Positions 52,656 through 62,017 of a DNA stretch of 64,000 nucleotides are shown here, one piece after another (the stretch's first letter is position 1; each line of letters begins with the position of its first letter). The stretch comes from Jiulongibacter sediminis (GTDB lineage: Bacteria > Bacteroidota > Bacteroidia > Cytophagales > Spirosomataceae): positions 868,001 through 932,000 of the forward strand of contig NZ_LGTQ01000006.1 in the NCBI RefSeq assembly GCF_001306455.1, given 5' to 3'. The position numbers and the translations under genes are program-made. The notes under the pieces were generated by a model. The model made no database searches and was not told the DNA's origin. It saw nothing but the letters and a program-made list of their open reading frames with translations.

Positions 52656-54056
52656 ATGAAGACTTTTATCGACAGGTTTCTTTGGGCTGAAAAGGCCATT
52701 TATCCTTTAGCAACTTTCAGGGTTGTTTTTGGCCTGTTGATGGCGGTCTCTACGGCCCGGTTTATGTATCTGGGTTGGATTGATCTTCATTTTGTTGACA
52801 CAAAATTTCAGTTCAAATACTTTGGTTTTGAGTGGGTTAAGCTTTTGCCACCCTTCTGGATGCATTTTTTGCATTGGGTGCTTCTGGTGTCTGCTATTCT
52901 TGTAGCTCTGGGCTTGTTTTACAGGGTGGCTATTGTAATTCTTTTTTTCGTTTTTACTTACCTGGAGCTCATCGACAGCACCTATTATCTGAATCATTAC
53001 TATTTTATGAGTCTGGTGGCTGGGTTGATGATGTTTATTCCTGCAAACCGCTGGTTTAGTTTGGATGTTCTGCGAGGGCTCAAGGTAAAATCACAAACCA
53101 CCAATGCATGGCATATCAATATCCTCAAATTTCAAATACTCATCCTTTACTGCTATGCTGGTCTCGCGAAGATCAATGAACCTTGGCTTCTTGAGGCATT
53201 ACCTCTAAAAATTTGGTTACCAGCCAGTGATAAAATTCCGCTACTTGGTTCTTTTTTCGCCCATCCTATGACTCCATATGTCTTTAGCTGGACAGGTATG
53301 TTATATGATACGTTTATTGTTTTCTTTCTAATGTATCGGCCAACCCGGTTGGTTGCTTATTTCGCTGTAATTGTTTTTCATTCAGTTGTAGGGATTTTAT
53401 TCCAAATCGGTGTATTTCCTGTTGTGATGATGGGCATAACACTGATCTTCTTTTCAGATAGTTGGCATCTGCGATGGCAGAATTTGGTAAGGTCTTTTGG
53501 CTCAAGTCAGGTAGAAGTAGAAGATAAATTGAATAGTAAGGAGAACTTCTCAAAAGAACATTTCCATCTTCCATCTTCCATCTCTCCGCTATCAAGGAAG
53601 CTGGCCACCGGACTCCTACTTTTCTACATTGCTTTTCAGCTTCTTTTCCCTTGGCGTTATCTATTGCACCCCGGAAGTTTGTTCTGGCGTGAAGAGGGTT
53701 ATCGCTTTAGTTGGCGTGTGATGCTCATGGAAAAGGCCGGAACAGCCACTTTTTTTGTTAAAGACGGCAAAACGGGTAGAGAGGGTGTAGTTGATAATCG
53801 GGAATTTCTGAATCCTCATCAGGAAAAGCAAATGGCATTTCAGCCCGATATGATACTTCAATATGCTCATTTTCTCGGTAATTACTATCATCAAAAAGGT
53901 GTGGAGAATCCTGAGGTAAGAGTAGAGGCCTATGTCACTCTAAATGCCAAGCCTAGTCAGTTGCTGATTGACCCTTCGGTGGATTTGATGAATATAAAGG
54001 ATGGCTGGTTACGTAAAGGCTGGCTATTGAGTTTAACTGAAGAATTTCCTGACTAA
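52656..54056 (+). CDS. HTTM/vitamin K-dependent gamma-carboxylase family membrane protein
   Basis: 466 residues. The N-terminal two thirds contain about six or seven membrane helices, opening with ATFRVVFGLLMAVSTARFMYLGW and including LYCYAGLAKINEPWLLEALPLKIWL (about 164-188), where Lys172 is in the position of the proposed catalytic-base Lys of human GGCX. The soluble C-terminus keeps the family region RFSWRVMLMEKAGTATFFVKD, FLNPHQEKQMAFQPDMILQYAHFL and VTLNAKPSQLLIDPSVDL. Eukaryotic homologues carboxylate Glu to Gla; the reaction in bacteria is mostly unknown. It is the third gene of the operon, 3 bp after the imelysin gene and 74 bp before the receptor start. Confidence 0.88.
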   Translation: MKTFIDRFLWAEKAIYPLATFRVVFGLLMAVSTARFMYLGWIDLHFVDTKFQFKYFGFEWVKLLPPFWMHFLHWVLLVSAILVALGLFYRVAIVILFFVFTYLELIDSTYYLNHYYFMSLVAGLMMFIPANRWFSLDVLRGLKVKSQTTNAWHINILKFQILILYCYAGLAKINEPWLLEALPLKIWLPASDKIPLLGSFFAHPMTPYVFSWTGMLYDTFIVFFLMYRPTRLVAYFAVIVFHSVVGILFQIGVFPVVMMGITLIFFSDSWHLRWQNLVRSFGSSQVEVEDKLNSKENFSKEHFHLPSSISPLSRKLATGLLLFYIAFQLLFPWRYLLHPGSLFWREEGYRFSWRVMLMEKAGTATFFVKDGKTGREGVVDNREFLNPHQEKQMAFQPDMILQYAHFLGNYYHQKGVENPEVRVEAYVTLNAKPSQLLIDPSVDLMNIKDGWLRKGWLLSLTEEFPD

Positions 54057-54084
54057 AATCACACAAATGAATGGCCTGACTTTA

Positions 54085-54101
54085 TTTAGACAAAATCTAA
54101 A
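54085..54101. promoter_or_regulatory. Iron-cluster operator, site 4
   Basis: TTTAGA-CAAAA-TCTAAA, a perfect 6+5+6 palindrome, 4 bp upstream of the -7 element at 54106. Confidence 0.7.
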
Positions 54102-54105
54102 TAGT

Positions 54106-54113
54106 TATCTTTG
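54106..54113 (+). promoter_or_regulatory. TonB-dependent receptor promoter, -7 element
   Basis: TATCTTTG, a perfect TAnnTTTG. It argues against the GTG at 54113 as start and for the ATG at 54131. Confidence 0.65.
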
Positions 54114-54130
54114 TGGCCTCAAAATCAGGA

Positions 54131-56533
54131 ATGAGAAACTTAATCTTATTTATACTACTACCCTTTGGCACATTTGCCCAGCTAAGTGGCAAAGTAGTTT
54201 CGCAGGAAACCCAGATGGCTTTGCCTGATGTGATCATATCTAATGATCAGACGGCAGAGGTGGTTTTTAGTGGGCCAGATGGCGAATTCTCAATCTCAAA
54301 TCTAAAACGAGAGAAAGCGATTTTGGTTTTCAGACAATTGGGTAAAGTAGAGAAAACGGTTTCTGTTCTACCGGAAGATTTCGATAGCTCACTACTAATA
54401 GAGCTTAAAGACGATAATCAGAAATTAGAAACTGTAGTGGTTAAGGCGAAAGCCGATAATGATTTTGGCAAAACGCATTTAAAGGCCATTGAGGGTACCT
54501 CAATTTATGAAAGTAAAAAGTCAGAAGTCATTTTATTAAAGGATATCTCGGCCAATCTTTCCACCAATAATGCACGTCAGGTCTATGCCAAAATTACCGG
54601 TTTGAATATTTGGGAAAGTGACGGAGCAGGTCTTCAGCTGGGCATTGGTGGACGTGGGCTGAGTCCAAACCGTACTGCCAATTTCAATACCCGTCAAAAT
54701 GGATATGATATATCTGCAGATGCTTTAGGTTATCCTGAGAATTACTATACCCCACCCACTGAGGCCCTACAAAAAATAGAGGTGATTCGTGGAGCCTCAA
54801 GTCTTCAATATGGGACGCAGTTTGGCGGTATGCTAAACTTTGTTTTTAAAAAGGGTGCTGCGGACAAAAAAGTTGAGCTCACAAGTCGGCAAACAGCGGG
54901 TAGCTGGAAATTTCTTGGTTCTTTCAATAGTTTGGGAGGTACCGTCGGGAAGCTGAATTATTACACGTTTTATCAACACAAACAGGGCGAAGGATGGAGG
55001 CCTAATTCGGGCTTTGAACAGGATAACTTTTATGTCGATTTGACTTATCAATTCTCAGAAGCGTTTAAAACGGAATTCAACTATACACACAGCAATTATA
55101 CAGCACAGCAGCCTGGCGGATTGACGGACGCACTCTTTGCCCAAAATCCACGTCAATCTGTTCGGGCAAGAAACTGGTTTGATGTGAACTGGAACTTGGC
55201 TGCGTTAACATTTGATTGGAAACTGAGTTCAAAAACAAGGTTGAATTCCCGGACTTTTGTGCTGGATGCCGGTCGTGCTGCCGTGGGTAATCTTGAGCGT
55301 ATTAATGTTGCTGATTTTGGTGGAAACAGAACCTTGATAGCGGGTAAATTTGAAAATATCGGAAATGAGACCCGCCTTTTGAGTCGCTATAATCTTGGAA
55401 AACAATATGGAGCCTTTTTGATTGGAACACGCTATTATCAGGGAAATACTTCTGCCCGTCAGGGAGAAGCTTCTGATGGAGATGATGCTGATTTTAGTCT
55501 CCTTAATCCGGAGTATCCCGAGAATTCAGATTTTCGTTTTCCGAATACCAATATGTCTGTTTTCGCCGAAAATATTTTCAACCTTTCTGATCGGTTCAGT
55601 ATTACACCTGGGCTTCGCTTTGAAGTGATTCAAACCCGCTCAGAAGGCTATTATCGTCAAAGGATATTTGATTTTGCGGGCAATTTAATCTCAGATAAAA
55701 GGCAAGACGAAAGGCTTGAGCGAAACCGTTCTTTTCTCATCACAGGTATTGGAAGTTCTTTCAGACCCTCTGAGGAATCAGAGATTTATGCCAATGTCTC
55801 CCAAAATTACCGGGCCATAAATTTCTCTGATTTACGGATTGTAAACCCAAACTTTTCGGTGGATCCGGACATTCAGGACGAAAAAGGTTTTACAGCTGAC
55901 TTAGGTTTCAGAGGCCGTAAAGGAGACTTTTTGAGCTATGACCTGACTCTATTTTATGTTGCTTATAATGGTCGTATAGGGCAGGTTTTGCAGGCTGATC
56001 AACCCCCATTATATCTTGATTACCGATTTAGGACCAATGTTGCCGATGCCCGTAACATCGGAGTAGAGGCATTTGCTGAAATGGATTTCTTAAAATGGAA
56101 GAGAGCAAAGTCTTTGTCCTCATTTTCATGGTATATCAATGGGGCTTATGTAAATGCCAGATATATAAATACAGAAGAAACCAGTATTGCCGGGAAGCAG
56201 GTAGAAATGGTGCCCCCGGTGATGCTTCGTACCGGATTGAGTTATAAAAATGGCGGATTCTCAAGTTCGTTGCAGTGGAATTATATTTCGAAACATTTTA
56301 CAGATGCTACGAATGCAATTAGAACCTCTACGGCGGTAGAAGGCGTAATTCCTTCTTATCAGGTGATGGATCTTTCAGCCAAATACAATTGGAAATATTT
56401 AACACTCGAGGGAAGCATCAATAATTTGCTAAATGAAATGTACTTCACCCGAAGGGCTGAGGCCTATCCGGGTCCTGGTATTATTCCATCAGATGGACGC
56501 GGATTTTATTTGACCTTGGAGATTAGGCTTTAA
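54131..56533 (+). CDS. FecA-like TonB-dependent outer-membrane receptor
   Basis: 800 residues from the ATG at 54131, giving the signal peptide RNLILFILLPFGTFAQ. Order of parts: a CarboxypepD_reg-like domain (about 20-100: LSGKVVSQETQMALPDVIISN), a plug (about 120-240) and a 22-strand barrel to the end (FYLTLEIRL). In the plug, KITGLNIWESDGAGLQLGIGGRGLSPNRTANFNTRQNGYDISADALGYPENYYTPP and the IEVIRGASSLQYGTQFGGMLNFV region match Fe(III)-dicitrate-type receptors (FecA). It should import an iron chelate, siderophore or other metal complex; the ligand is not certain. It has its own promoter with operator site 4. Confidence 0.92.
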   Translation: MRNLILFILLPFGTFAQLSGKVVSQETQMALPDVIISNDQTAEVVFSGPDGEFSISNLKREKAILVFRQLGKVEKTVSVLPEDFDSSLLIELKDDNQKLETVVVKAKADNDFGKTHLKAIEGTSIYESKKSEVILLKDISANLSTNNARQVYAKITGLNIWESDGAGLQLGIGGRGLSPNRTANFNTRQNGYDISADALGYPENYYTPPTEALQKIEVIRGASSLQYGTQFGGMLNFVFKKGAADKKVELTSRQTAGSWKFLGSFNSLGGTVGKLNYYTFYQHKQGEGWRPNSGFEQDNFYVDLTYQFSEAFKTEFNYTHSNYTAQQPGGLTDALFAQNPRQSVRARNWFDVNWNLAALTFDWKLSSKTRLNSRTFVLDAGRAAVGNLERINVADFGGNRTLIAGKFENIGNETRLLSRYNLGKQYGAFLIGTRYYQGNTSARQGEASDGDDADFSLLNPEYPENSDFRFPNTNMSVFAENIFNLSDRFSITPGLRFEVIQTRSEGYYRQRIFDFAGNLISDKRQDERLERNRSFLITGIGSSFRPSEESEIYANVSQNYRAINFSDLRIVNPNFSVDPDIQDEKGFTADLGFRGRKGDFLSYDLTLFYVAYNGRIGQVLQADQPPLYLDYRFRTNVADARNIGVEAFAEMDFLKWKRAKSLSSFSWYINGAYVNARYINTEETSIAGKQVEMVPPVMLRTGLSYKNGGFSSSLQWNYISKHFTDATNAIRTSTAVEGVIPSYQVMDLSAKYNWKYLTLEGSINNLLNEMYFTRRAEAYPGPGIIPSDGRGFYLTLEIRL

Positions 56534-56573
56534 TACTTGTAATTTCGATTGGATGCTCTAATTGCACATTGAG

Positions 56574-58802
56574 TTACTTTATCCTCTTCCCTTCCTCCGT
56601 ATTCACAAAAAGGATATTGCATAAACCTTCGTAGCCCGCAAAAACGTCAGTACCAAATTTCTTTAAGGCTTCACTGAGGAAACCTGCGATAATCAAATCA
56701 GCTTCGGCAGAGTATTTTTTGATAATACTTTTTGAATCCTGGCTCTCATCGCGATTGATAAATTCCACATTATTCATGGAAATTGGTAGCTGTCCGGCCG
56801 AAATTAGATTTCGCATCTTCTCTTTTTCTTTTCCAAGGTTGTCATTTGGGAAAACCGAAAAGACTTTGATTACACCGTCTTTCCAATCAGGATGGGCGGA
56901 AATTACATAGGCTAGCAAAATCATCAGATTGGCATTTTCATAGTCTTTTGGTGTAAGCCAGACATGAATTTGCCTCAACAGGCCATATTGCATTTCAGAG
57001 GTAGAAAGAATGCCAATGTCAAAATTAGCTGCCTGAATTAGCTTAAAGTTCTCAACAATAGTCTCTATTTCCTCGGGATTATCCCGTGAATGGTCAAAAA
57101 TGAGAAGGTTATTTTCTGTACCTGAGATACTTGGTAACTGTACCACCTGAGAAATAGAGCTTTCAAAATTGGTATTGATAAGAGTGTCAATATAGACCTC
57201 GCTCTTAGTGGCTCTGGCCATTTTGATGATTCGATCCTTAATTTTTCGGGCGTCCTGGTTCGTTCGTTTTGAAAGGTATCCGTCAATATGATGAATGTAA
57301 GTTCCAAAACCATATTTGTAGGCAATCCAGCGATTGAGGTTGAAAGCATCTAATCTTTTAAACGTATTTGAGCTCAAAAATACAGCGGAGGGTCTCCAAC
57401 TTTTATTGTCTTCTTTTTCCGCCTTTTGAAGGAAAACATGAATTTTTCTGGATAATTGATACATCACTCCCTGAAAAATCACGGCGATGTTCTTCTTGTC
57501 GGAGTTGACAAAGTTCAAAGAAAAGTAAATGCCCAGAATGACAAAAATGGAAACAAATGCATAGCCGGAATTCATGAAAAACATGAGTCCGAAGCAAGAT
57601 ACTGCACCGAAAAGGCTGATATACCATTTTGACTTAAACCTCGGGCGATACGATGGATCTGCTGCAAAATGTTGCATAAAGGATATTAGGCAGAGGGATC
57701 CGTAAGTTACCATGAAGAACATGGAAATAATTTCAGCAACAGCATCCAGTTTGCCAAGAAGAATGAAGAACAAGGCAATAACTACTGTTATAACATAGGC
57801 ATTAAATGGTTCATCGCTTTTACCACGGCCTGATGCGAGCAGCTTATTAACTCCACCTACCGGAAAAACATTGTCTTTCGCCATGGCCTGAAGCGTTCTT
57901 GGAGCTACAAGTATTGAGCCGATAGCCGAAGAGATAGTTGCCGCAGCCAGCCCCAAGGGGATTAGCCATTCGCCCTGAATGGCAATTTTGGCCATGGCCA
58001 AATCATGTGTATCCGCCAAAATACCAGCAGGTGCAGCAAAGTAAAGCTTAATGGCGATCAGGATGTAAATAACCATCCCAAAAATGGTGGCCGTAAGAGT
58101 ACCAAGTGGAATAGATTTACCAGGGTCTTTTAAATCACCAGAAAGGCCAAGTCCTGCAATAATCCCTGTAAAGGCCGGGAAAATGATAGCAAAAACAGTG
58201 AACATCGAAACCTCCGGGACTTCGGGAATTACCGTTGCAGGTGAAATTTCAATAGGCTTACCCGCAAAAAAGGCTATCAATGAAACCGTAAGAATGGCCA
58301 CCACCCAATAGAGGGTTTGAAGCCCCAGTTTGGCTCCTTTGGTAAGGACAATCGATGTCAACAAGAAAAGAGCAGGAATGGCGATAGTTTGACTTTGTCT
58401 CAGAAGCCAATCTGCCCACGGAACAAAATCATAATGTGCAAAGAGCCAGTCGAAAACAGGGTTAAATGCTTCTGTAAAGGCGATGATATAAAAAGCAACG
58501 CTAATGGCCTGAGAAAGGTAAAGGGCAATGCCAATAGTAGCCCCAATCACCAAACCGAACGAACGGGAAATGATATAATATGCCCCTCCCCCTTCTACCT
58601 TAAAATTAGTAGCAATTTCAGAGAGTGCCATAGCCGTAGGGATGGTAACCGCGTGGCCAATAATGACAATAAGGATAGTACCGCCAAGGCCCACTGTGCC
58701 CACTGAAAAGCCAAAACGAAGAAAGAGAATTGCACCTAAAATGGTAGAAATAGCCGTAAAGAAAACCGGCGTAGTGCCAAACTTATTTTGATTTTCGGGC
58801 AT
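56574..58802 (-). CDS. SLC12-like amino acid permease/cation-chloride cotransporter family protein
   Basis: 742 residues. Residues about 1-440 have 12 hydrophobic helices with the APC-fold start FGTTPVFFTAISTILGAILFLRFGFSVG (unwound helix 1) and GGGAYYIISRSFGLVIG, as in Na-K-Cl cotransporters. The C-terminal 300 residues are soluble with two USP-like segments (SSISQVVQLPSISGTENNLLIFDH; ADLIIAGFLSEALKKFG). Bacterial relatives of SLC12 proteins transport ions with amino acids or chloride, but the substrate here is unknown. Monocistronic, with a -7 element 22 bp upstream. It converges on the TonB receptor gene with a 40-bp gap and no evident terminator. Confidence 0.88.
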   Translation of the reverse strand: MPENQNKFGTTPVFFTAISTILGAILFLRFGFSVGTVGLGGTILIVIIGHAVTIPTAMALSEIATNFKVEGGGAYYIISRSFGLVIGATIGIALYLSQAISVAFYIIAFTEAFNPVFDWLFAHYDFVPWADWLLRQSQTIAIPALFLLTSIVLTKGAKLGLQTLYWVVAILTVSLIAFFAGKPIEISPATVIPEVPEVSMFTVFAIIFPAFTGIIAGLGLSGDLKDPGKSIPLGTLTATIFGMVIYILIAIKLYFAAPAGILADTHDLAMAKIAIQGEWLIPLGLAAATISSAIGSILVAPRTLQAMAKDNVFPVGGVNKLLASGRGKSDEPFNAYVITVVIALFFILLGKLDAVAEIISMFFMVTYGSLCLISFMQHFAADPSYRPRFKSKWYISLFGAVSCFGLMFFMNSGYAFVSIFVILGIYFSLNFVNSDKKNIAVIFQGVMYQLSRKIHVFLQKAEKEDNKSWRPSAVFLSSNTFKRLDAFNLNRWIAYKYGFGTYIHHIDGYLSKRTNQDARKIKDRIIKMARATKSEVYIDTLINTNFESSISQVVQLPSISGTENNLLIFDHSRDNPEEIETIVENFKLIQAANFDIGILSTSEMQYGLLRQIHVWLTPKDYENANLMILLAYVISAHPDWKDGVIKVFSVFPNDNLGKEKEKMRNLISAGQLPISMNNVEFINRDESQDSKSIIKKYSAEADLIIAGFLSEALKKFGTDVFAGYEGLCNILFVNTEEGKRIK

Positions 58803-58824
58803 AGGGTTCTGATTCGAAGGATTT

Positions 58825-58832
58825 CAAAAGTA
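58825..58832 (-). promoter_or_regulatory. Promoter of the SLC12-like gene, -7 element
   Basis: TACTTTTG on the minus strand, a perfect TAnnTTTG. Confidence 0.6.
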
Positions 58833-58871
58833 AGGATTTTGAAAGGAAATCTTGAAAAAGGCCGAAATGAA

Positions 58872-59609
58872 TCAGATTTTACGCTTGAGTTCAAAGTGTT
58901 TGCCGAGATAGACGCGACGTACCATTTCGTCGGCGGCAAGATCTTCCGCAGTACCATGTTTGAGTATTCGCCCCTCAAAAAGCAAATAGGCTCTATCTGT
59001 GATGGAGAGAGTCTCGTTCACATTATGATCGGTAATCAGAATTCCAATATTCCGGTGTTTTAGTTTTGCTACAATGGATTGAATCTCCTCCACAGCTATG
59101 GGGTCGACACCCGCAAAAGGCTCATCAAGCAAAATGAATTTTGGGTCAACGGCCAGGGCACGGGCGATTTCTGTTCGTCGCCTCTCTCCGCCTGAAAGCA
59201 CAATTCCTTTGTTTTTACGCACGTGGGTAAGTGAGAACTCCTCAAGCAGCTCTTCTACCTTTTCTTTACGCTCAGCTTTTGAAAGACCTTTTTTGGCCAA
59301 TTCCAAAACTCCGATAATATTTTCTTCCACCGTCAAATCTCTGAAAACTGAGGCCTCCTGAGCCAGGTAACCCACGCCTAGTTTAGCTCTCTTGTACATG
59401 GGTAAATCTGTGATGTCTTTATCATCAAGCCACACTTTTCCTGAGTTTGGCGTTACCAGACCCACTGCCATGTAAAACGAAGTAGTTTTACCGGCACCAT
59501 TTGGCCCGAGCAAACCCACAATTTCTCCCTGCTCTACCTGATAGCTTACCTGATCATTGACTTTTCGCTGACCATACTTTTTGACAAGGTTTTCTGTTTT
59601 TAGAATCAT
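58872..59609 (-). CDS. lptB: LPS export ABC transporter ATP-binding protein LptB
   Basis: 245 residues, cytoplasmic ATPase that powers extraction of LPS from the inner membrane with LptF and LptG. Walker A GPNGAGKT (35-42), Q-loop [12 protein letters not shown], signature LSGGERRR (138-145), Walker [14 protein letters not shown] (158-170) and H-loop [10 protein letters not shown] are all intact. Two features are diagnostic for Lpt[14 protein letters not shown] and [13 protein letters not shown]. Its ATG overlaps the stop of the HepT gene by 4 bp, so it is translated with a toxin-antitoxin pair. The other lpt genes are not in this window. Confidence 0.95.
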   Translation of the reverse strand: MILKTENLVKKYGQRKVNDQVSYQVEQGEIVGLLGPNGAGKTTSFYMAVGLVTPNSGKVWLDDKDITDLPMYKRAKLGVGYLAQEASVFRDLTVEENIIGVLELAKKGLSKAERKEKVEELLEEFSLTHVRKNKGIVLSGGERRRTEIARALAVDPKFILLDEPFAGVDPIAVEEIQSIVAKLKHRNIGILITDHNVNETLSITDRAYLLFEGRILKHGTAEDLAADEMVRRVYLGKHFELKRKI

Positions 59610-59941
59610 GTGTTTAAAAGTTCTTTGACCTCTTTTTCCAATACCGGAATATCTCTGATAATAATTCTCCAGATAATGTTTTCATCAACAGCGTCGTAAG
59701 AATGAATAATCCTGTTTCGGGTATCAACGATCTTTCTTCCCGATGAAATTTCAATTTCAGGATTCAGTTTAAGGAGTTGATTGGTGGCTTCTCCAATAAT
59801 TTCCAGCTCTCTCTCAATGGCTCTTTTCACCGTAAAATCGTTTTCCAGTACACTGAAATCGCGTTTGCCGTCTAAGTGTAAGTCAATATAGCGGATAGAC
59901 GAAAGGATATCACTCAGATATTTTTTCTCCTTATCACTCAT
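59606..59941 (-). CDS. hepT: HepT-like ribonuclease toxin (DUF86)
   Basis: 111 residues of the HEPN superfamily. The RNase motif Rx4HxY is present as R75-NRII-H80-S-Y82, near the end of an all-helical protein ([33 protein letters not shown]). Toxins of this family cut tRNA or mRNA and are silenced when the partner adds AMP to the motif Tyr. It overlaps the partner gene by 8 bp upstream and lptB by 4 bp downstream. The start at 59941 is the one matching family length. Confidence 0.9.
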   Translation of the reverse strand: MSDKEKKYLSDILSSIRYIDLHLDGKRDFSVLENDFTVKRAIERELEIIGEATNQLLKLNPEIEISSGRKIVDTRNRIIHSYDAVDENIIWRIIIRDIPVLEKEVKELLNT

Positions 59942-60242
59942 ACAGTGACACCTTGGTATTGTTTAATTCTTTGATAAAATAAGGGTTTGAAAGGCTCTTT
60001 TCAGTTGTCAAATCTACCCTTCTACCTAAAAGACTTTCCAATTGGTCAATCAGCGAAAAATAATTATCGCCGTAGGTCAAAGGATCAAGATTTTCATCAA
60101 ATGAAATAAGGATATCTATATCGCTGTCCTGATCAAAATTTTCAGTAAGAACTGAGCCAAAAAGATAGGCACTCTTCACTTGCATAGAGCGAAGAATCTC
60201 AATCATCCGATTCTTATTTTTTGTGATGAGGTTGGAAATCAT
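59934..60242 (-). CDS. mntA: MntA-like minimal nucleotidyltransferase antitoxin
   Basis: 102 residues. The nucleotidyltransferase motif GSx10DxD is exact: Gly29-Ser30, then Asp41 and Asp43 (FGSVLTENFDQDSDIDILISF), with a possible third acidic residue at RVDLTTEK. MntA proteins add AMP to the HepT toxin's tyrosine, blocking its RNase. It is the first gene of the mntA-hepT-lptB unit, with a perfect -7 element so close to the ATG that the leader must be very short. It lies 46 bp after recJ on the same strand. Confidence 0.9.
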   Translation of the reverse strand: MISNLITKNKNRMIEILRSMQVKSAYLFGSVLTENFDQDSDIDILISFDENLDPLTYGDNYFSLIDQLESLLGRRVDLTTEKSLSNPYFIKELNNTKVSLYE

Positions 60243-60249
60243 AACTCCA

Positions 60250-60257
60250 CAAAATTA
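60250..60257 (-). promoter_or_regulatory. Promoter of mntA-hepT-lptB, -7 element
   Basis: TAATTTTG on the minus strand, perfect TAnnTTTG, 7 bp upstream of the mntA ATG. Confidence 0.6.
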
Positions 60258-60288
60258 ATCTGATTTTCCTCAGATGCTGTGTTTTAGA

Positions 60289-62013
60289 CTAAAACTTAAG
60301 GTCTTTTAAGAAAAGCTGAAGGCTGGTTTGACCTCTGAATGTATTTTGCTCCAGCGAATAAACCGCTTGAAATTCATCTGTATTCAAAAGCTTATCATAG
60401 AAATTGTCTCGCATATTGAAACCCAGAGCGGTCATGGTAACACCGCTTTCCTTTTCTAAAAGCTCTAATTTTAGGTGCTTTTCTTTGAGGATTCTTGGTG
60501 TAGCCGCAAGCGATAGTTTTCTCGTCATAAAAACCGGTTGCATGTTTTTCGGCCCAAAGGGTCCCATCTGCTTCATAATCCGGTAAAACTTTTCTGTGAT
60601 ATCCTCAAGTTTTAGTTCAATGTCTATGTCAATCTGTGGAACCAAAAGCTCATCAGAAATATTAGCGACTACCGCCTCGTCAAAAGCTTTCCGGAAAGGT
60701 TCAATTTGCTCAATAGAAATCGTCATGCCTGCCGCATGCCTATGGCCACCAAATTGCTCAAGAAGGTGCGAGCAGGATTCTATAGCCTGATAAAGATTAA
60801 ATCCAACAACCGAGCGGGCAGAGCCGGCAGCAAAACCTTCTTTGGTTTTCGTAAAAATGACAGTAGGTCTGTAATAGTGTTCAATGCACCGGGAAGCCAC
60901 AATTCCAATTACTCCCTTATGCCAATCCTCCTTGAAAAGAACGGTACTTTTTGCCTGAGTTAATAGCCAATCATCAGCCCTGATCATTTCAAGAGCTTCT
61001 GCGGTTATCTGACTATCATGTGTTTTTCGCTCCGTGTTATGATTCTGAATTTCGTATGCAAAATCTACAGCCTCCTCGTAATTTTCTGAGAGTAGTAATT
61101 GTACAGCAGCTTTGGCATGTTTTATCCGGCCGGCAGCGTTAATTCTTGGGCCAATGGTGAATACGACGCTCTCTATGCTCATTTCGCCCTGAAAGCCCGA
61201 AACCTCTTTTAAAGCTTTCAAGCTTACTCTGGGGTTGGTATTGAGTTTTTTGAGACCGTAATGAGCTAAAATTCGGTTTTCACCGACAATTGGGACAATA
61301 TCAGAGGCAATACTGACCATTGCCAAGTCAATGATCTCAAATAATTCTTCTAATGGAATATCTCTTTTAAGACAAAACGCTGTCAGCAATTTGAAACCTA
61401 CCCCGTTACCTGTAAGTTCTTTAAACGGGTAAGCACAGTCCTTTCTTTTCGGGTCAAGAACAGCAATAGCATCGGGCAATATTTCTCCCGGCTCATGATG
61501 ATCGCAAACTATAAAGTCTATACCTATTTGTTTTGCATAGGTAATATTCTCAATCGATTTGATTCCACAATCAAGAGCAATAATCAACGATGCTCCCTGT
61601 TCTTTCGCCCAGTCAATACCGAGTTTTGATATGCCGTATCCTTCTTTGTACCTGTCCGGGTTATAGTAGTGAAGATTGTCGTAAAACTTTGAGAGAAAGC
61701 CGTAGACCAGAGCTACTGCAGTGGTACCATCTACATCGTAATCGCCATAAATGATGATTGTTTCCTTTTGTTCAATGGCTTTCTCTAATCGTTGCAAAGC
61801 AATGTCCATGTCTTTCATCAAAAAAGGGTCATGTAATTGCTCCAGCTCCGGTCTGAAAAAAGTTTTGGCCTCATCAAAATTAGTAACCCCTCTTTGCCAT
61901 AAGAGGGTGGCCAATTCGGGGCTAATATTTAACTCATGGCAAAGGTTAGTTATGTCTTCTTTGTCAGAGGTTTCAGTGGGTTGTGCGAGTAGGTTCCAGC
62001 GTTTTTCTACCAT
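60289..62013 (-). CDS. recJ: Single-stranded-DNA-specific exonuclease RecJ
   Basis: 574 residues, the 5'-3' exonuclease of recombination and mismatch repair. DHH phosphoesterase motifs: IIIYGDYDVDGTTAVALVYGF (about 93-113), LIIALDCGIKS, DFIVCDHHEPGE (DHH) and the GNGVGFKLL segment. DHHA1 motif: FAAGSARSVVGFNLYQAIESC with GGHRHAAGMTI. A C-terminal OB-like domain ends the protein. Length and motif order are those of RecJ, not of the smaller nanoRNases. The promoter is so near that the mRNA may be leaderless. Confidence 0.96.
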   Translation of the reverse strand: MVEKRWNLLAQPTETSDKEDITNLCHELNISPELATLLWQRGVTNFDEAKTFFRPELEQLHDPFLMKDMDIALQRLEKAIEQKETIIIYGDYDVDGTTAVALVYGFLSKFYDNLHYYNPDRYKEGYGISKLGIDWAKEQGASLIIALDCGIKSIENITYAKQIGIDFIVCDHHEPGEILPDAIAVLDPKRKDCAYPFKELTGNGVGFKLLTAFCLKRDIPLEELFEIIDLAMVSIASDIVPIVGENRILAHYGLKKLNTNPRVSLKALKEVSGFQGEMSIESVVFTIGPRINAAGRIKHAKAAVQLLLSENYEEAVDFAYEIQNHNTERKTHDSQITAEALEMIRADDWLLTQAKSTVLFKEDWHKGVIGIVASRCIEHYYRPTVIFTKTKEGFAAGSARSVVGFNLYQAIESCSHLLEQFGGHRHAAGMTISIEQIEPFRKAFDEAVVANISDELLVPQIDIDIELKLEDITEKFYRIMKQMGPFGPKNMQPVFMTRKLSLAATPRILKEKHLKLELLEKESGVTMTALGFNMRDNFYDKLLNTDEFQAVYSLEQNTFRGQTSLQLFLKDLKF

Positions 62014-62017
62014 GACT

